40,539 bases of DNA from an uncultured Ellagibacter sp. (GCF_934617235.1 NZ_CAKTTZ010000022.1:1-40539); one strand, 5' to 3'; positions 25,262 through 34,441 are shown, counted from the stretch's first letter. The notes: a model not told the origin generated them from the sequence alone. Numbers and translations: made by a program.

Positions 25262-27553
25262 TTACTTCGCGATCTTTTCAACTTTGCAGATAAGGCACTT
25301 GAACGGCGCACCAAAGCCAAGCTTGCCGACATTTTTGTGCGGGACAAGCTCATTGATGTTGGAGCGCCACACGCCGAACAGGTGCGGCTCCTCCCCATCT
25401 TCTTCGGGGAACCAGAAGCCGTGCTGCGCATGGACGACGCCCGGCTTCACGACAGGAACAACCCTGGCCTTCAGCTCGCATTTGCCAAACTGGTTCTCAA
25501 CGTTGACCCACTCGCCATCGGCGATGCCGAGCTTGGCGGCATCCTTCGGGTGAATCTCGAGCAGCGGATCGGGATTGAGCTCGCGAAGCAGGGGAATCTG
25601 CTTGCCCTCGGAATGGAAGTAGGCGTAAGTGCGCGCGCCCGTGGTGAGAACGAACGGGTACTCATCCATAAGCTCCGGTGTCGACACGGGTGACTGCTGC
25701 GGCTCTTCGTAATAAGGCAGCGGATCTTCGCCGAACTGGCGGAACATCGTGGAATACAGCTCGATGCGGCCCGTCGGCGTGTTGAAGCCAGGCTGTCCGT
25801 CGGGGCGCAGGCGTCCGGTCTCGTACTTGCGGTAGTTGACCTCGCGCTGGAAAACGACCTTCTCTTTGAGCTCATCGTAGGTCATGCCGCAGTTGCCCAT
25901 GCGGAACTCGGCCCTGAACTCCTCGAAGTTGGCGAAACGCGTATAGGTGCTAGGGTTAAGTCGGGTACCGAGCTCATATTGAATCTCAAGGTCGCCCTTC
26001 GTTTCGCCAACTTTAACCGCGTCAACCACGGAGCCGAGCATGTTCGGCGAGGCGCCGTAATGGGTTCCGACCATGGACTGGCGCTCTGCGAACGAGGCGA
26101 TGGGGAGAATGACGTCGGCGCAGCACTGGACTGTTGGCGTAATCCAGCAATCGGCCGCAAAGACGAAGTCGAGCTTCTGCATCGCATCGTGCCAGCGCTT
26201 CGGTTGCGCGGCACACGTGCCTGCAAGGAGGTTCGTTGAGGCGATGAAGCCGCCGTGGATTTCGTACGGCACGCCCGTCTCCATGGCTTCAAGCGTCAGG
26301 TCTGCGTGCGAGTTCAGCACCATACCGACATAGGCGGGGTATTCCTTAAGGCCGATGATCTTGTTTTGCAGCTCTGCTCCGAGCTCCTTCCAGCCGAAGC
26401 CGAGGTCGCCGAGGGAGTCGTTTACGTCTCCAAGAAGCTGGCCGCCGGGAATGTCCATGTTTCCAGTGATGGCCTCAAGGGACAGGATGCAGTGTCCTGC
26501 CTGGGCTCCGTTGGCCTTCTGGTCGATCGCAAGGCCCCAAAGGATTGCGGCATTGCTCGCGTTCGCATACATGCGTGTTGCGCCATAGATGTCCTCGACA
26601 TCGATTCCGCAGATTTCCGCTGCTTTCTCGGCAGGCATGGTGGCGACTCGCTCCGCCAGCTGTTCGAAGCCGTAGCAGAAACGATCGACGAAGTCGTGGT
26701 CGTACAAGTCTTCCTGGATGATGATGTTGAGCATCGCCATGCCGAGCGCCGCGTCGGTGCCGGGGCGAAGGGCAAGGTGGTACGTTGCGCGTGTTGCAAG
26801 CCAATTGGTTCTCGGGTCGATAGAGATGAGCTTGCTTCCGCGCTTCATGCAGTCGATTACGGAGTGCCCGAAGAATCCGTCACCGTTCGACGGCAAGGGC
26901 TCTTTGCCCCACGCAACCATAACCTCGGGAACTTTATAGGCGGGATCTTCGTAGCGCCCTGCCAAGCCGCCTGCATAATCCATCTCGGGATACGTGACGC
27001 CGGCAACGTAGGTTGCAGCCGCGACGCGTGGGATATAGCATGCATAGCCCGACTGGGTATAGCAGGCATTGGGGGTGCCGATCATCGCCATGCCGTAAGG
27101 TCCGCACATAGGTCCGCCTTCTCGGCCGGTTCCGCCGAACACGACGATGGACTCAGGACCGTGCTCCTTCTTGATTCGGCTGATATTCTCCTCGATGATG
27201 TTGTAGGCATCTTCCCATGTGGTGCGTTCCCACTTGTTCTTTCCGCGGTTTTCCTTCGCGCGCTTCATCGGGTAGATGACGCGGTCGGGATGATAGGTGA
27301 AGTCAGGCAGCGTCAGGCAGCGCACGCAAAGGCGGCCTTGCGTGATGGGCTGGTTCTCGTCGCCTTCAACCTTTTCGAGGATGCCGTCTTTATTCACGTA
27401 GAATTTGACTCCGCATCCAACGGGGTGACATCCAGGCGCCGACCAAGCGCACCCGCGGGTGACGGTGTATCCATCCTCTTCCCATTGCCACGGCTTGCCT
27501 AGGTCGTTGGCGAACCCTTCGATTCCACTGTCGATTTTTGGTCTTGCTGTCAT
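25262..27553 (-). CDS. Molybdopterin oxidoreductase, catechol-dehydroxylase-like (group B)
   Basis: A 763-aa minus-strand catalytic subunit. The ATG ending at 27553 has GGAG six bases upstream; the in-frame ATG at 27610 has no ribosome site. N-terminal GKPWQWEEDGYTVTRG leads into C35, C42, C47 and C76xxC79. GTGREGGPM precedes SGYACYIPR. A central LLGDVNDS...GFGW stretch is shared almost only with 32102, its closest relative here. The C-terminal MGD domain contains TTGARTYAYFHSEGKQ. Unlike 32102 and 35933 it stops at VEKIAK without the DTDM tail. No Tat signal. The operon order is 59-aa peptide, FKBP, this enzyme, ferredoxin. Confidence 0.92.
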   Translation of the reverse strand: MTARPKIDSGIEGFANDLGKPWQWEEDGYTVTRGCAWSAPGCHPVGCGVKFYVNKDGILEKVEGDENQPITQGRLCVRCLTLPDFTYHPDRVIYPMKRAKENRGKNKWERTTWEDAYNIIEENISRIKKEHGPESIVVFGGTGREGGPMCGPYGMAMIGTPNACYTQSGYACYIPRVAAATYVAGVTYPEMDYAGGLAGRYEDPAYKVPEVMVAWGKEPLPSNGDGFFGHSVIDCMKRGSKLISIDPRTNWLATRATYHLALRPGTDAALGMAMLNIIIQEDLYDHDFVDRFCYGFEQLAERVATMPAEKAAEICGIDVEDIYGATRMYANASNAAILWGLAIDQKANGAQAGHCILSLEAITGNMDIPGGQLLGDVNDSLGDLGFGWKELGAELQNKIIGLKEYPAYVGMVLNSHADLTLEAMETGVPYEIHGGFIASTNLLAGTCAAQPKRWHDAMQKLDFVFAADCWITPTVQCCADVILPIASFAERQSMVGTHYGASPNMLGSVVDAVKVGETKGDLEIQYELGTRLNPSTYTRFANFEEFRAEFRMGNCGMTYDELKEKVVFQREVNYRKYETGRLRPDGQPGFNTPTGRIELYSTMFRQFGEDPLPYYEEPQQSPVSTPELMDEYPFVLTTGARTYAYFHSEGKQIPLLRELNPDPLLEIHPKDAAKLGIADGEWVNVENQFGKCELKARVVPVVKPGVVHAQHGFWFPEEDGEEPHLFGVWRSNINELVPHKNVGKLGFGAPFKCLICKVEKIAK

Positions 27554-27630
27554 TTTGTTCTCCGATCCTCTCGTCTGAACAGCAAAATGGCAATTCGGGT
27601 TGCGGTTCATCCCCGAATTTCTTTCATGGG

Positions 27631-28062
27631 TTAATCTCGGTCGCGGACCTCAAGAAGATTGACCCAATACACGATGTCTTTTCCAGCGAGCGGATGGTTG
27701 AAATCAAGCGTCACGATTTGATTCTCGATGCTCACGACCTTTGCTGGAATCGGTTCGACATTCCGAGGGGATGTCCATCCGATCGTTTCTCCGACGGGAA
27801 GGTTCTCCCCGTTCGGGACTTTGTATGCAGGAAACTTTTGCACGGCATCCTCGTTGTATTCGCCGTACGCCTCCTTGGCGGGAAGCTTGATCGTTCGCTC
27901 TTCGCCGGGATTCATATCGAGAAGGGCATCGTCGAGAGCTCTCATTACCTGATGCCTTCCCAGCACGATCTCATACGGTTCCCCGTTGCAGTCGTCGAAG
28001 ACCTCCCCATCAGGAAAGCTGCCCTTATAAAGGAAGCGCGCAATTTGTCCCTTTTGAGCCAT
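27631..28062 (-). CDS. SlyD-like FKBP-type peptidyl-prolyl isomerase
   Basis: A 143-aa protein with an excellent AAAGGAGGAGG site. SlyD features: ARFLYKGSFPDGEVFDD at the N-terminus, ALDDALLDMNPGEE, EAYGEYNEDAV at the insert-in-flap entry, and LDFNHPLAGKDIVYWVNLLEV at the end. No metal-binding His tail. It is encoded ahead of the group B enzyme, with a 77-bp gap to the start chosen for that gene. This is the second FKBP physically tied to a Mo module here, which supports a specific chaperone role. Confidence 0.9.
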   Translation of the reverse strand: MAQKGQIARFLYKGSFPDGEVFDDCNGEPYEIVLGRHQVMRALDDALLDMNPGEERTIKLPAKEAYGEYNEDAVQKFPAYKVPNGENLPVGETIGWTSPRNVEPIPAKVVSIENQIVTLDFNHPLAGKDIVYWVNLLEVRDRD

Positions 28063-28083
28063 GGTGTTCCTCCTCCTTTAGAA

Positions 28084-28111
28084 GGAAACGGACCTCTTTG
28101 GGTCCGTTTCC
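28084..28111. other. Hairpin between the 59-aa gene and the FKBP gene
   Basis: A perfect 11-bp stem, GGAAACGGACC (28084-28094) and GGTCCGTTTCC (28101-28111), with a six-base loop, lies just before the FKBP ribosome site on the minus strand. There is no T-run, so partial termination, mRNA processing or attenuation is more likely than a full terminator. Confidence 0.55.
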
Positions 28112-28124
28112 AGCAATGCGGTCT

Positions 28125-28304
28125 TTAGTGCCAACGTTGCGAGGTGAGGAAAAATCCCTCAACCGGTTTAACCTCGCTGTCGTCGTCGACGAGCGAAGCG
28201 GCAAGCTCTTCCGCGTTTCCGCAGATTTCGCTTACGGGGGCTTTGATCTCGTCAGCTTTCTCCGTCGTGGCTTTTTCCTCGGGGGCTTTAATCTCGTCTG
28301 CCAT
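28125..28304 (-). CDS. Small acidic protein of unknown function (59 aa)
   Basis: A 59-aa product starting at the ATG ending at 28304, with AAGGAGG five bases upstream; a longer in-frame ATG at 28472 lacks such a site. It is acidic and rich in Ala, Glu and Lys, with the heptad ADEIKAP repeated at 2-8 and 17-23, one cysteine and a C-terminus ending FFLTSQRWH. No family was recognised. It is the first gene of the group B operon (FKBP, Mo enzyme, ferredoxin). It might be an assembly factor, a leader peptide or a modified-peptide precursor, but no modifying enzyme is nearby. Confidence 0.6.
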   Translation of the reverse strand: MADEIKAPEEKATTEKADEIKAPVSEICGNAEELAASLVDDDSEVKPVEGFFLTSQRWH

Positions 28305-28439
28305 AGCGTCCTCCTTGTGTGTGCTAGGTTCGGGAACGACTATTTCCCTTGCCGGCATCCCGAAGGTTTTGCCCTTGGGTCCCTTCACCGGCTGATTCGA
28401 TAGTAGTCTCAACTCAGCCCTGCGCCCATCGTATATGAG

Positions 28440-28446
28440 GTATGAG
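28440..28446 (+). promoter_or_regulatory. GTATGAG site in the divergent 28305-28535 region
   Basis: GTATGAG lies between the minus-strand group B operon and the plus-strand MFS gene, 90 bases before the latter's start, preceded by a near-copy ATATGAG (28433-28439). The same heptamer recurs around the LuxR gene and before the 32102 enzyme. Confidence 0.4.
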
Positions 28447-28535
28447 TTGGACGAGGGAATATCGGTCTTCACGAGCGATGGCTCGCCTCATCTCGCTTTT
28501 CCTATAGTGAAATCACGCTAAGAGAGGGGAGTGCG

Positions 28536-29759
28536 ATGCAGCCAGGCGAAAATGCGAACCGAGAAGAATCAAGGTCGTACCAAAATCCAATTTTGATAGG
28601 AGTTGTGCTCCTTATAGCTGGAATCTCCGTTGCGATGATTCAATATAAGGTGCCAACGATTCTCACTGAGTTGATGGCACTATTCGCGATGGACGCGAAG
28701 GCTGCTTCTTGGCTTATGTCGATTTTCACGCTCATGAGCATCTTTGTGGCGTTGCCTGCGGGGTGGCTTGCTCAGAAATTCGGCGCCAAACGGATGATGA
28801 TCGTTGCGTGCGGAATCGCCGTTGTCGGGTCGCTTATAGGCGTCGCATCGGGCTCGAGCGCGATCCTCATTTTCTCCCGTGCTGTCGAGGGTATTGCGCT
28901 TACGGTGTTGACGACCTGCGGTCCTATTGTCGTGCAGAAATGCGTGAAGCCCGAAAAAATCGGCACGTCGATGGGCATTTGGGGAATCTGGGGTTGCCTG
29001 GGCTCGACCATTGCTGCGGTGATGACGCCAACGGTTTTCGAGGCGGTGGGTTTCAGCGGTCTTTGGATTCTGTTCGCTGCGATTTCGGCATGTGCGGCGA
29101 TCTTGGTTGCAGTGATGATTCGCGTTCCGAAGGATGGGCAGGAGCGGGAGCCTGAAGTGTTGGAAAGCGGCAGCTCTCTTGTCGAAAAGCCTCGATACCG
29201 AGAGATTGTTACCAAGGATATTGCCCTCTTCTTTGTTGGCTTCGCCATCTTCAATATCTGTCTTTTGGCTATCCTTGCATTCGTTCCGACTATTCTGCAG
29301 ATGCAGGGGTTCGATCCGACGCTCTCGGGACTTATCAGTACGGCTCCTATGCTTCTGTCCGTAATATCCTCCCCGCTGTTCGGGGTGATATCCGACAAGA
29401 TCGGCCGCTGCAAGCCCCTTCTCGTCGCCGCGATGCTCGTTATGGGCCCGTGCACGTTCGTTCTCTATACGCAAACGGAGGCCTTGCTTTGGGTGGCGGT
29501 CGCCATCATGGGCCTGGTGGGAATGGGCGGCGTTGGGATGTTCCTGTCGGGCTATACCAAACTGCTGCCTCGTCCCGAGCTGGCCTCCATCGGCATGGGC
29601 GTGATGGTTCTCGTTCAAGGGCTCGGGCAGTTCCTCGGCACGTTCTTGGTGCAGATTCTCCTTGGCCCAACGCTTGAGAATTGGATGTTTGCCGGAATGG
29701 TTCTCATGGTTATGGGTCTTGTTGGCACGGTCTCGCTGCTGCTTTGCCGCTTGAGGTAA
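28536..29759 (+). CDS. MFS transporter
   Basis: A 407-aa protein with about 12 membrane segments; GAGGGGAG precedes the ATG. The N-terminal half has a typical helix 2-3 loop, GWLAQKFGAKRMM, and the C-terminal half repeats it as GVISDKIGRCKP, the conserved G-x-x-x-D-x-x-G-R motif of the family. It is transcribed divergently from the FKBP/Mo operon and followed by a terminator and the LuxR gene. Substrate is unknown; position suggests transport for a group B enzyme. Confidence 0.92.
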   Translation: MQPGENANREESRSYQNPILIGVVLLIAGISVAMIQYKVPTILTELMALFAMDAKAASWLMSIFTLMSIFVALPAGWLAQKFGAKRMMIVACGIAVVGSLIGVASGSSAILIFSRAVEGIALTVLTTCGPIVVQKCVKPEKIGTSMGIWGIWGCLGSTIAAVMTPTVFEAVGFSGLWILFAAISACAAILVAVMIRVPKDGQEREPEVLESGSSLVEKPRYREIVTKDIALFFVGFAIFNICLLAILAFVPTILQMQGFDPTLSGLISTAPMLLSVISSPLFGVISDKIGRCKPLLVAAMLVMGPCTFVLYTQTEALLWVAVAIMGLVGMGGVGMFLSGYTKLLPRPELASIGMGVMVLVQGLGQFLGTFLVQILLGPTLENWMFAGMVLMVMGLVGTVSLLLCRLR

Positions 29760-29791
29760 CTGAAATATATACTCGCTTTTCTTTTCCCCCG

Positions 29792-29828
29792 CCGGCCGCA
29801 TGTTCTCGTGCGGCTGGTTTTGTTTTTT
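29792..29828 (+). terminator. Rho-independent terminator after the MFS gene
   Basis: CCGGCCGCA (29792-29800) pairs with TGCGGCTGG (29809-29817) with one G-T wobble, and a TTTTGTTTTTT tail follows. Confidence 0.9.
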
Positions 29829-29863
29829 GCGAAGAATGCCGCCTCGGTGCGATTTTGCGAAAA

Positions 29864-29987
29864 GTATGAGAGATTTCATCAGAGAGAATATGACCCTCAT
29901 ACTACTCGTACGATGGTTTTCGAGCTCTTTGCGGGCGTAAAGTCGAGTTGGGGATAGCATTTGAGAGGGAAAGGAGCGCTCTCATAC
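29864..29987. promoter_or_regulatory. Cluster of GTATGAG/CTCATAC sites before the LuxR gene
   Basis: GTATGAG at 29864-29870 (in AAAGTATGAG), CTCATAC at 29896-29902 and CTCATAC at 29981-29987 lie in the 315-base gap before the LuxR gene. The first two form a spaced inverted pair. They are probable binding sites of the LuxR-type regulator, implying autoregulation. Nothing else is recognised in the gap besides the terminator. Confidence 0.5.
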
Positions 29988-30074
29988 CGGCGTCGATGAA
30001 GGGTCGTACTCATCGCCGACGCGAGGTGAATTGTTTGGAGTGGAGAATTATCGCTAGGGGGCAGGGGGGAAATC

Positions 30075-31547
30075 ATGAGAGACGAGATTGTCGATGAGCA
30101 TGAAATCAAGGAGAAGCCGATCGGTGCAGCCGAAGCAGACTTCGAGACGGTTCTTGTCGATGGGATTTTAGGCTTCGGCCTTTCAATGGGAAATGCAGTG
30201 CTCGTTTTGATCATGGTGTTCGTTCATGCACCATCTGCGATTGAGAGCAATATCGTTGCGATGTGCGTGGCGGCATTAACATGTCTGCTGCTTTTCGTCG
30301 GTTTAAAGCTCACCGATGCGTTCCAGCGAGCAGTTGGCAGAAAGATAATCCTCGTGTCGTACATGGTGAGCTTCCTCGGCGCTGCTGCATGCCTGATTCT
30401 TCGACTGCCGTACTTGTCGGTTGCGCTTGCTTCCCTAGGAACAGTTGCCGCTTCCTTTTTATATGGAAGGTATCTTGCCTCGCTGGCGAGAAATGCGCTC
30501 ATGTTCGTCGTTGATTCGATTTTCATCTATGTCGGCATCATGATGCTCGTGGCTTCGCAGGCGGAGTTCTTGCTTTCTTCGGCGCTTCTCGGAACGCTGT
30601 GCGTGGTGTCGACAATTGTCTCGGTGGCTTTCACTAAGAAGAATCATCCTTATGCCGACTTCGTCTCAGCGGAAGATTCGAAGCGTCGGAGCATAAAGCT
30701 TAAAGGAAACAACCATACGCTTCTGCTGATCGGGTTCATGCTCTCTGCAGTTCTCATTGCGTTTTCGCTTGATTATCCGAAAGAAATAATCACGTTGGCG
30801 ATTGGCATTTCGATTGGCGTCGCCGGTTTTTTGTCCTTGCTCACGCGGCAACTTGACGAGAGGGTGTACAAGGAGTGGCTGAAGAAAAGCATGGCATTCT
30901 CGGCTGTGTTGCTGCTTCTTCCCTTCCCCGTTGTCCCTGAAGCGGTTTGCCTTGGTCTTATCTGCCTCTATACTTGCTTTGTCTGCCTTAACATCATCGT
31001 CCTTGTGAACGCTGTCGTCGAGACGACCCGATTCGATATGATTTCTCCGATTTGGCTTTTCGGAAAGCACGGAGCTACCTTTTTTGGTGGAATCGCCATT
31101 GGCGCCGCGGTTTGCGTGCTGGGAGCCCTTGCCGGCAGTTATGTCGATCCGCAGATTGCTCTGTATGGGTCGATTGTCGTTGTCGTCGTGTTCTGCTCGT
31201 GGATGCAGATTTCCGTGAACTATCAGATTTACCCGTTCGAGCCCGTCATCGAAGAGAGCGAGGACGAGGAAACGAGCGTGCAAATCGAGCAGGAGGGAAA
31301 GCGCAAGCTTGTGTGGCAGCGCAAGATCGAGGCGGCATGCGAACGATACAAGCTCTCCCCACGCGAAAGAGAGGTTTTGCGCATTCTCCTGAAAGGGCGC
31401 GATGCGAAGTACATCATGGACCAGTTCTATATCTCTCAGTCCACAGCCAAGACCCATATCTACAATATCTATCGGAAGTTTGGGATTCACTCCCGACAAG
31501 ACCTCTACGATTTCATCGAGGACATTGAATTGACCGAAGATGAGTAG
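30075..31547 (+). CDS. Membrane-bound LuxR-family regulator
   Basis: A 490-aa protein with a GGGGGAAATC site before the ATG. Residues ~28-400 hold about 12 hydrophobic segments in two halves, with a polar break near 205-230. A charged linker (EESEDEETS) leads to the LuxR helix-turn-helix at about 425-482: LSPREREVLRILLKGRDAKYIMDQFYISQSTAKTHIYNIYRKF. This architecture is frequent in Eggerthellales and is known at substrate-induced catechol dehydroxylase loci of Eggerthella lenta. It should sense a substrate at or across the membrane and activate the adjacent operons. The flanking GTATGAG sites fit this. Confidence 0.93.
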   Translation: MRDEIVDEHEIKEKPIGAAEADFETVLVDGILGFGLSMGNAVLVLIMVFVHAPSAIESNIVAMCVAALTCLLLFVGLKLTDAFQRAVGRKIILVSYMVSFLGAAACLILRLPYLSVALASLGTVAASFLYGRYLASLARNALMFVVDSIFIYVGIMMLVASQAEFLLSSALLGTLCVVSTIVSVAFTKKNHPYADFVSAEDSKRRSIKLKGNNHTLLLIGFMLSAVLIAFSLDYPKEIITLAIGISIGVAGFLSLLTRQLDERVYKEWLKKSMAFSAVLLLLPFPVVPEAVCLGLICLYTCFVCLNIIVLVNAVVETTRFDMISPIWLFGKHGATFFGGIAIGAAVCVLGALAGSYVDPQIALYGSIVVVVVFCSWMQISVNYQIYPFEPVIEESEDEETSVQIEQEGKRKLVWQRKIEAACERYKLSPREREVLRILLKGRDAKYIMDQFYISQSTAKTHIYNIYRKFGIHSRQDLYDFIEDIELTEDE

Positions 31548-31577
31548 ATAGCGTTCATTGCATCTCGACGCTTCTCG

Positions 31578-31609
31578 GGCCCTTCGCTTTGTTGCGGAGG
31601 GCCTTTCTG
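31578..31609 (+). terminator. Terminator after the LuxR gene
   Basis: GGCCCTTCGC (31578-31587) pairs with GCGGAGGGCC (31594-31603) with one wobble pair, followed by TTTCTGTTT. Confidence 0.8.
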
Positions 31610-32101
31610 TTTGTGCGAGAACCCTTCTAGACCGCTTGTCGTAATCTGGCTGGGCGAAAGCATCGGGACTCTTTGGCTCGCTTGCTGATACTCTGAATTA
31701 TGAGGTTCTGACCTGGGAAAACATTCATATGAAACCATCGAACTTCCTCGTCTCGGACATAAAGTATGAGGGTATTTCGCGGTTTAGAGCGATTTCCTCA
31801 CTTGCGTACGATTCCTCGCCACCGCCTTTGAAGCGTACTTTCTCGGTAGACGTTATGTTCCCGTCGAAATGTGCGTGTTGGAGGCTTGGAGGGAGCCTTC
31901 TTCCGACCTACGAGCGCGGTCTTTCTCGCACAGCAATCTTGGTTTTGCGTGGCTCGGATTGCGAAAGGCAGCGTGCGAAGCCCCAGAAAGGAGTCTTACG
32001 CAATCAACGGTCGCTCACTTTGCTTGAGGGGAGCTTCGAACTTGCTGAAAGGCGAAGCGGAGCGAAATGGCGAAAGCCGAAGACAAGAAAGAGGAGAGGG
32101 C
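31610..32101 (+). promoter_or_regulatory. Long leader region before the group B enzyme, with a GTATGAG site
   Basis: About 490 bases without a credible gene. AAAGTATGAG at 31761-31770 is identical to the ten bases at 29861-29870 and lies 332 bases before the start at 32102, so a long 5' leader is likely. The catalytic reading frame stays open back to 31871, but those 77 codons have no family similarity and no ribosome site, so I treat them as untranslated. Confidence 0.45.
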
Positions 32102-34441
32102 ATGAAGATTTTCAAAGGTCAAGGCACTGCCGATCTGGGCAAGCCGTGGCGCTTCGAAGAAGACGGATTGACCGTCACCCGTGGATGCGCATGGTCGCCT
32201 CCCGGATGCCATCCTACTGGTTGCGGCATCAAGACCTATGTGAATGATGCTGGCGAATTGGTGAAAATCGAAGGTGATGAGAACCATCCCATCACGAACG
32301 GTCGACTTTGCGTGCGTTGCCTGACTATGCGCGACTTCGTTTACAACCCCGATCGAGTGCTCTATCCGATGAAGCGTGCTCGCGAAGATCGTGGCAAGAA
32401 CAAATGGGAGCGCATCACGTGGGATGAAGCCTTTGATCTGCTTGCCGAGAAGGTTGACTATTACAAGAAGACCTACGGTGCGGAATCTATCCTTATCATG
32501 GGCGGAACCGGTCGCGAGGGCGGCCCGATGCTTCCCGCGTATGCTCATTCCGCGATCGGCACCCCGAACGATTGCTACACTCAGTCGGGTTATTCTTGCT
32601 ATATTCCGCGCGTTGCGGGTACCACGTATGTCCTTGGCGCCACGTATCCCGAGATGGATTATGCAGGCGGCTTGCCCGGCCGCTACGACGACCCCATGTT
32701 CAAGCTTCCTGAGCTCATCGTCTTTTGGGGTAAAGAGCCGCTGCCGTCGAACGGCGACGGTCTGTTCGGTCACGCCGCCATCGACATGATGCGCCGCGGT
32801 TCGAAGCTCATGAGCATCGACCCTCGCGTCAACTGGGTGTCGACGCGCGCCGATTGGCACCTTCGCCTGCGTCCTGGTACAGATGCGGCGCTCGGTATGG
32901 CGATGCTGAACGTCATCATCTCCGAAGATCTCTACGATCATGACTTCGTTGAGCGTTGGACGTATGGCTTTGACGAGCTCGCCGAGCGCGTGAAGGACAT
33001 GCCCGTCGAGAAGGCGGCTGAAATCACCGGCGTGGATGCCGATCTCATTCGCGAGGCTGCTCGCGTGTACGCAAACGCGAAGCCTGCCCAAATCGCTTGG
33101 GGCCTTGCTATCGACCAGAAGTCTAACGGCGTTCAGGCTGGTCATTGCATCCTTGCTCTCGAAGCTATCACGGGCAATATCGATGTTCCCGGCGGTCAGC
33201 TGATCGGCGATGTCAACGATGGCCTCGAGCTTGGCTTCGGTTGGCAGAACCTCGGGCCTGAGCTGCAGAGCAAGATTCTCGGCATCAAAGAATATCCGGC
33301 TTACGTCGGTCTTGTTCTCGCGTCCCAATGCGACATGGTCCTCGATGCTCTCGAGGCGGGCGACGATGCCCAGTACTATCCGTTCAAGATGGGCGGTTTC
33401 GAGGATACGAACTTCCTTGCAGGCACGTGCGCGGCTCAGCCGAAGCGTTGGCACGACGCGATGGTGAAGAACCTTGAGTGGTGCTTCGGCATCGACGTGT
33501 GGATGACTCCGACGATCCAGGCGTGCTGCGAGCTGTTCCTTCCCCTGTCGACCACTGTCGAGCACGACACCGTCGTCTATACGCATTACGGCGCATCGCC
33601 CATCATGGCAGGTGCCGTCAACAAGGCGATCACGGTTGGAGAAGGCAAGGGCGATTGCGAGATCATGTACGAGATCGGCAAGCGTTGCATGCCTATCAAC
33701 TACGATAAGTTCGAGAACTACTATGAGTTCCTCAACTACTATCGCCTCAACAACAAGCAGACCTTCGAGGAGCTTCGCGAGGAAGTCGTCCACCAGAAGA
33801 TCGAGACGCTTTCTTATAAGAAGTACGAGACGGGCAAGCTTCGTCCCGACGGGCAGCCTGGCTTCAATACGCCGACGGGCCGCGTCGAGCTGTACTCCAC
33901 AATGTTCCGCCAGTTCGGCGAGGATCCCCTTCCGTACTACATGGAGCCCCAGCTCTCGCCTGTATCGACGCCCGAAATCGCTGAGAAGTATCCGCTCGTC
34001 CTCACAACGGGCGCGCGCACGTACTGCTACTTCCACTCCGAGGGCAAACAGATTCCCTATCTGCGCGAGATGAACCCCGATCCGCTGATCGAAATCAACC
34101 CCGAGGATGCGCTGAAGTTCGGTGTCACCGATGGCCAGTGGGTTGAAGTCGAGAATCCGTTCGGAAAGGTTGTGCTGAAGGCGAAGGTCAGTCAAATCGT
34201 GAAGCCGGGCGTCGTCCATGCGCAGCACGGCTTCTGGTTCCCCGAGAAGGACGCGGAAGAGCCGAGCCTGTACGAGGTGTGGCGCTCGAACATCAACGAG
34301 CTTGTCCCACACAAGTACATCGGCAAGCTGGGCTTCGGTGCACCGTTCAAGTGCCTGCTCTGCAGCGTGAAGCCGATTGCTGAGAATTACGACACGGACA
34401 TGATGGAAGTTTGGGATCGTTTTGGAAAGCTGGTGATCTAG
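32102..34441 (+). CDS. Molybdopterin oxidoreductase, catechol-dehydroxylase-like (group B)
   Basis: A 779-aa catalytic subunit from the ATG at 32102, preceded by GAGGAGAGG. N-terminal GKPWRFEEDGLTVTRG leads to C29, C36, C41 and C70xxC73. GTGREGGPM precedes SGYSCYIPR. It shares the LIGDVND...GFGW segment with 25262-27553 and has a short insertion (EAGDDAQYYPF, near 420) relative to it. The C-terminal domain has TTGARTYCYFHSEGKQ and ends with a YDTDMMEVWDRFGKLVI tail, as in 35933. No Tat signal. The ferredoxin ATG follows the stop directly, and a TorD-like chaperone gene comes next. Likely induced by the upstream LuxR regulator. Confidence 0.92.
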   Translation: MKIFKGQGTADLGKPWRFEEDGLTVTRGCAWSPPGCHPTGCGIKTYVNDAGELVKIEGDENHPITNGRLCVRCLTMRDFVYNPDRVLYPMKRAREDRGKNKWERITWDEAFDLLAEKVDYYKKTYGAESILIMGGTGREGGPMLPAYAHSAIGTPNDCYTQSGYSCYIPRVAGTTYVLGATYPEMDYAGGLPGRYDDPMFKLPELIVFWGKEPLPSNGDGLFGHAAIDMMRRGSKLMSIDPRVNWVSTRADWHLRLRPGTDAALGMAMLNVIISEDLYDHDFVERWTYGFDELAERVKDMPVEKAAEITGVDADLIREAARVYANAKPAQIAWGLAIDQKSNGVQAGHCILALEAITGNIDVPGGQLIGDVNDGLELGFGWQNLGPELQSKILGIKEYPAYVGLVLASQCDMVLDALEAGDDAQYYPFKMGGFEDTNFLAGTCAAQPKRWHDAMVKNLEWCFGIDVWMTPTIQACCELFLPLSTTVEHDTVVYTHYGASPIMAGAVNKAITVGEGKGDCEIMYEIGKRCMPINYDKFENYYEFLNYYRLNNKQTFEELREEVVHQKIETLSYKKYETGKLRPDGQPGFNTPTGRVELYSTMFRQFGEDPLPYYMEPQLSPVSTPEIAEKYPLVLTTGARTYCYFHSEGKQIPYLREMNPDPLIEINPEDALKFGVTDGQWVEVENPFGKVVLKAKVSQIVKPGVVHAQHGFWFPEKDAEEPSLYEVWRSNINELVPHKYIGKLGFGAPFKCLLCSVKPIAENYDTDMMEVWDRFGKLVI

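Noticed and set aside
26255..27502. 415-codon plus-strand ORF
   Set aside because: Antisense to the group B enzyme at 25262-27553, with no recognisable domain.
28680..29960. 426-codon minus-strand ORF
   Set aside because: Opposite the MFS gene; composition is His/Arg/Asn-rich, typical of antisense to membrane proteins.
31871..32101. N-terminal extension of the 32102 Mo enzyme
   Set aside because: The 77 extra codons lack any similarity to the paralogues, while the ATG at 32102 has an excellent ribosome site and the paralogue-like N-terminus.
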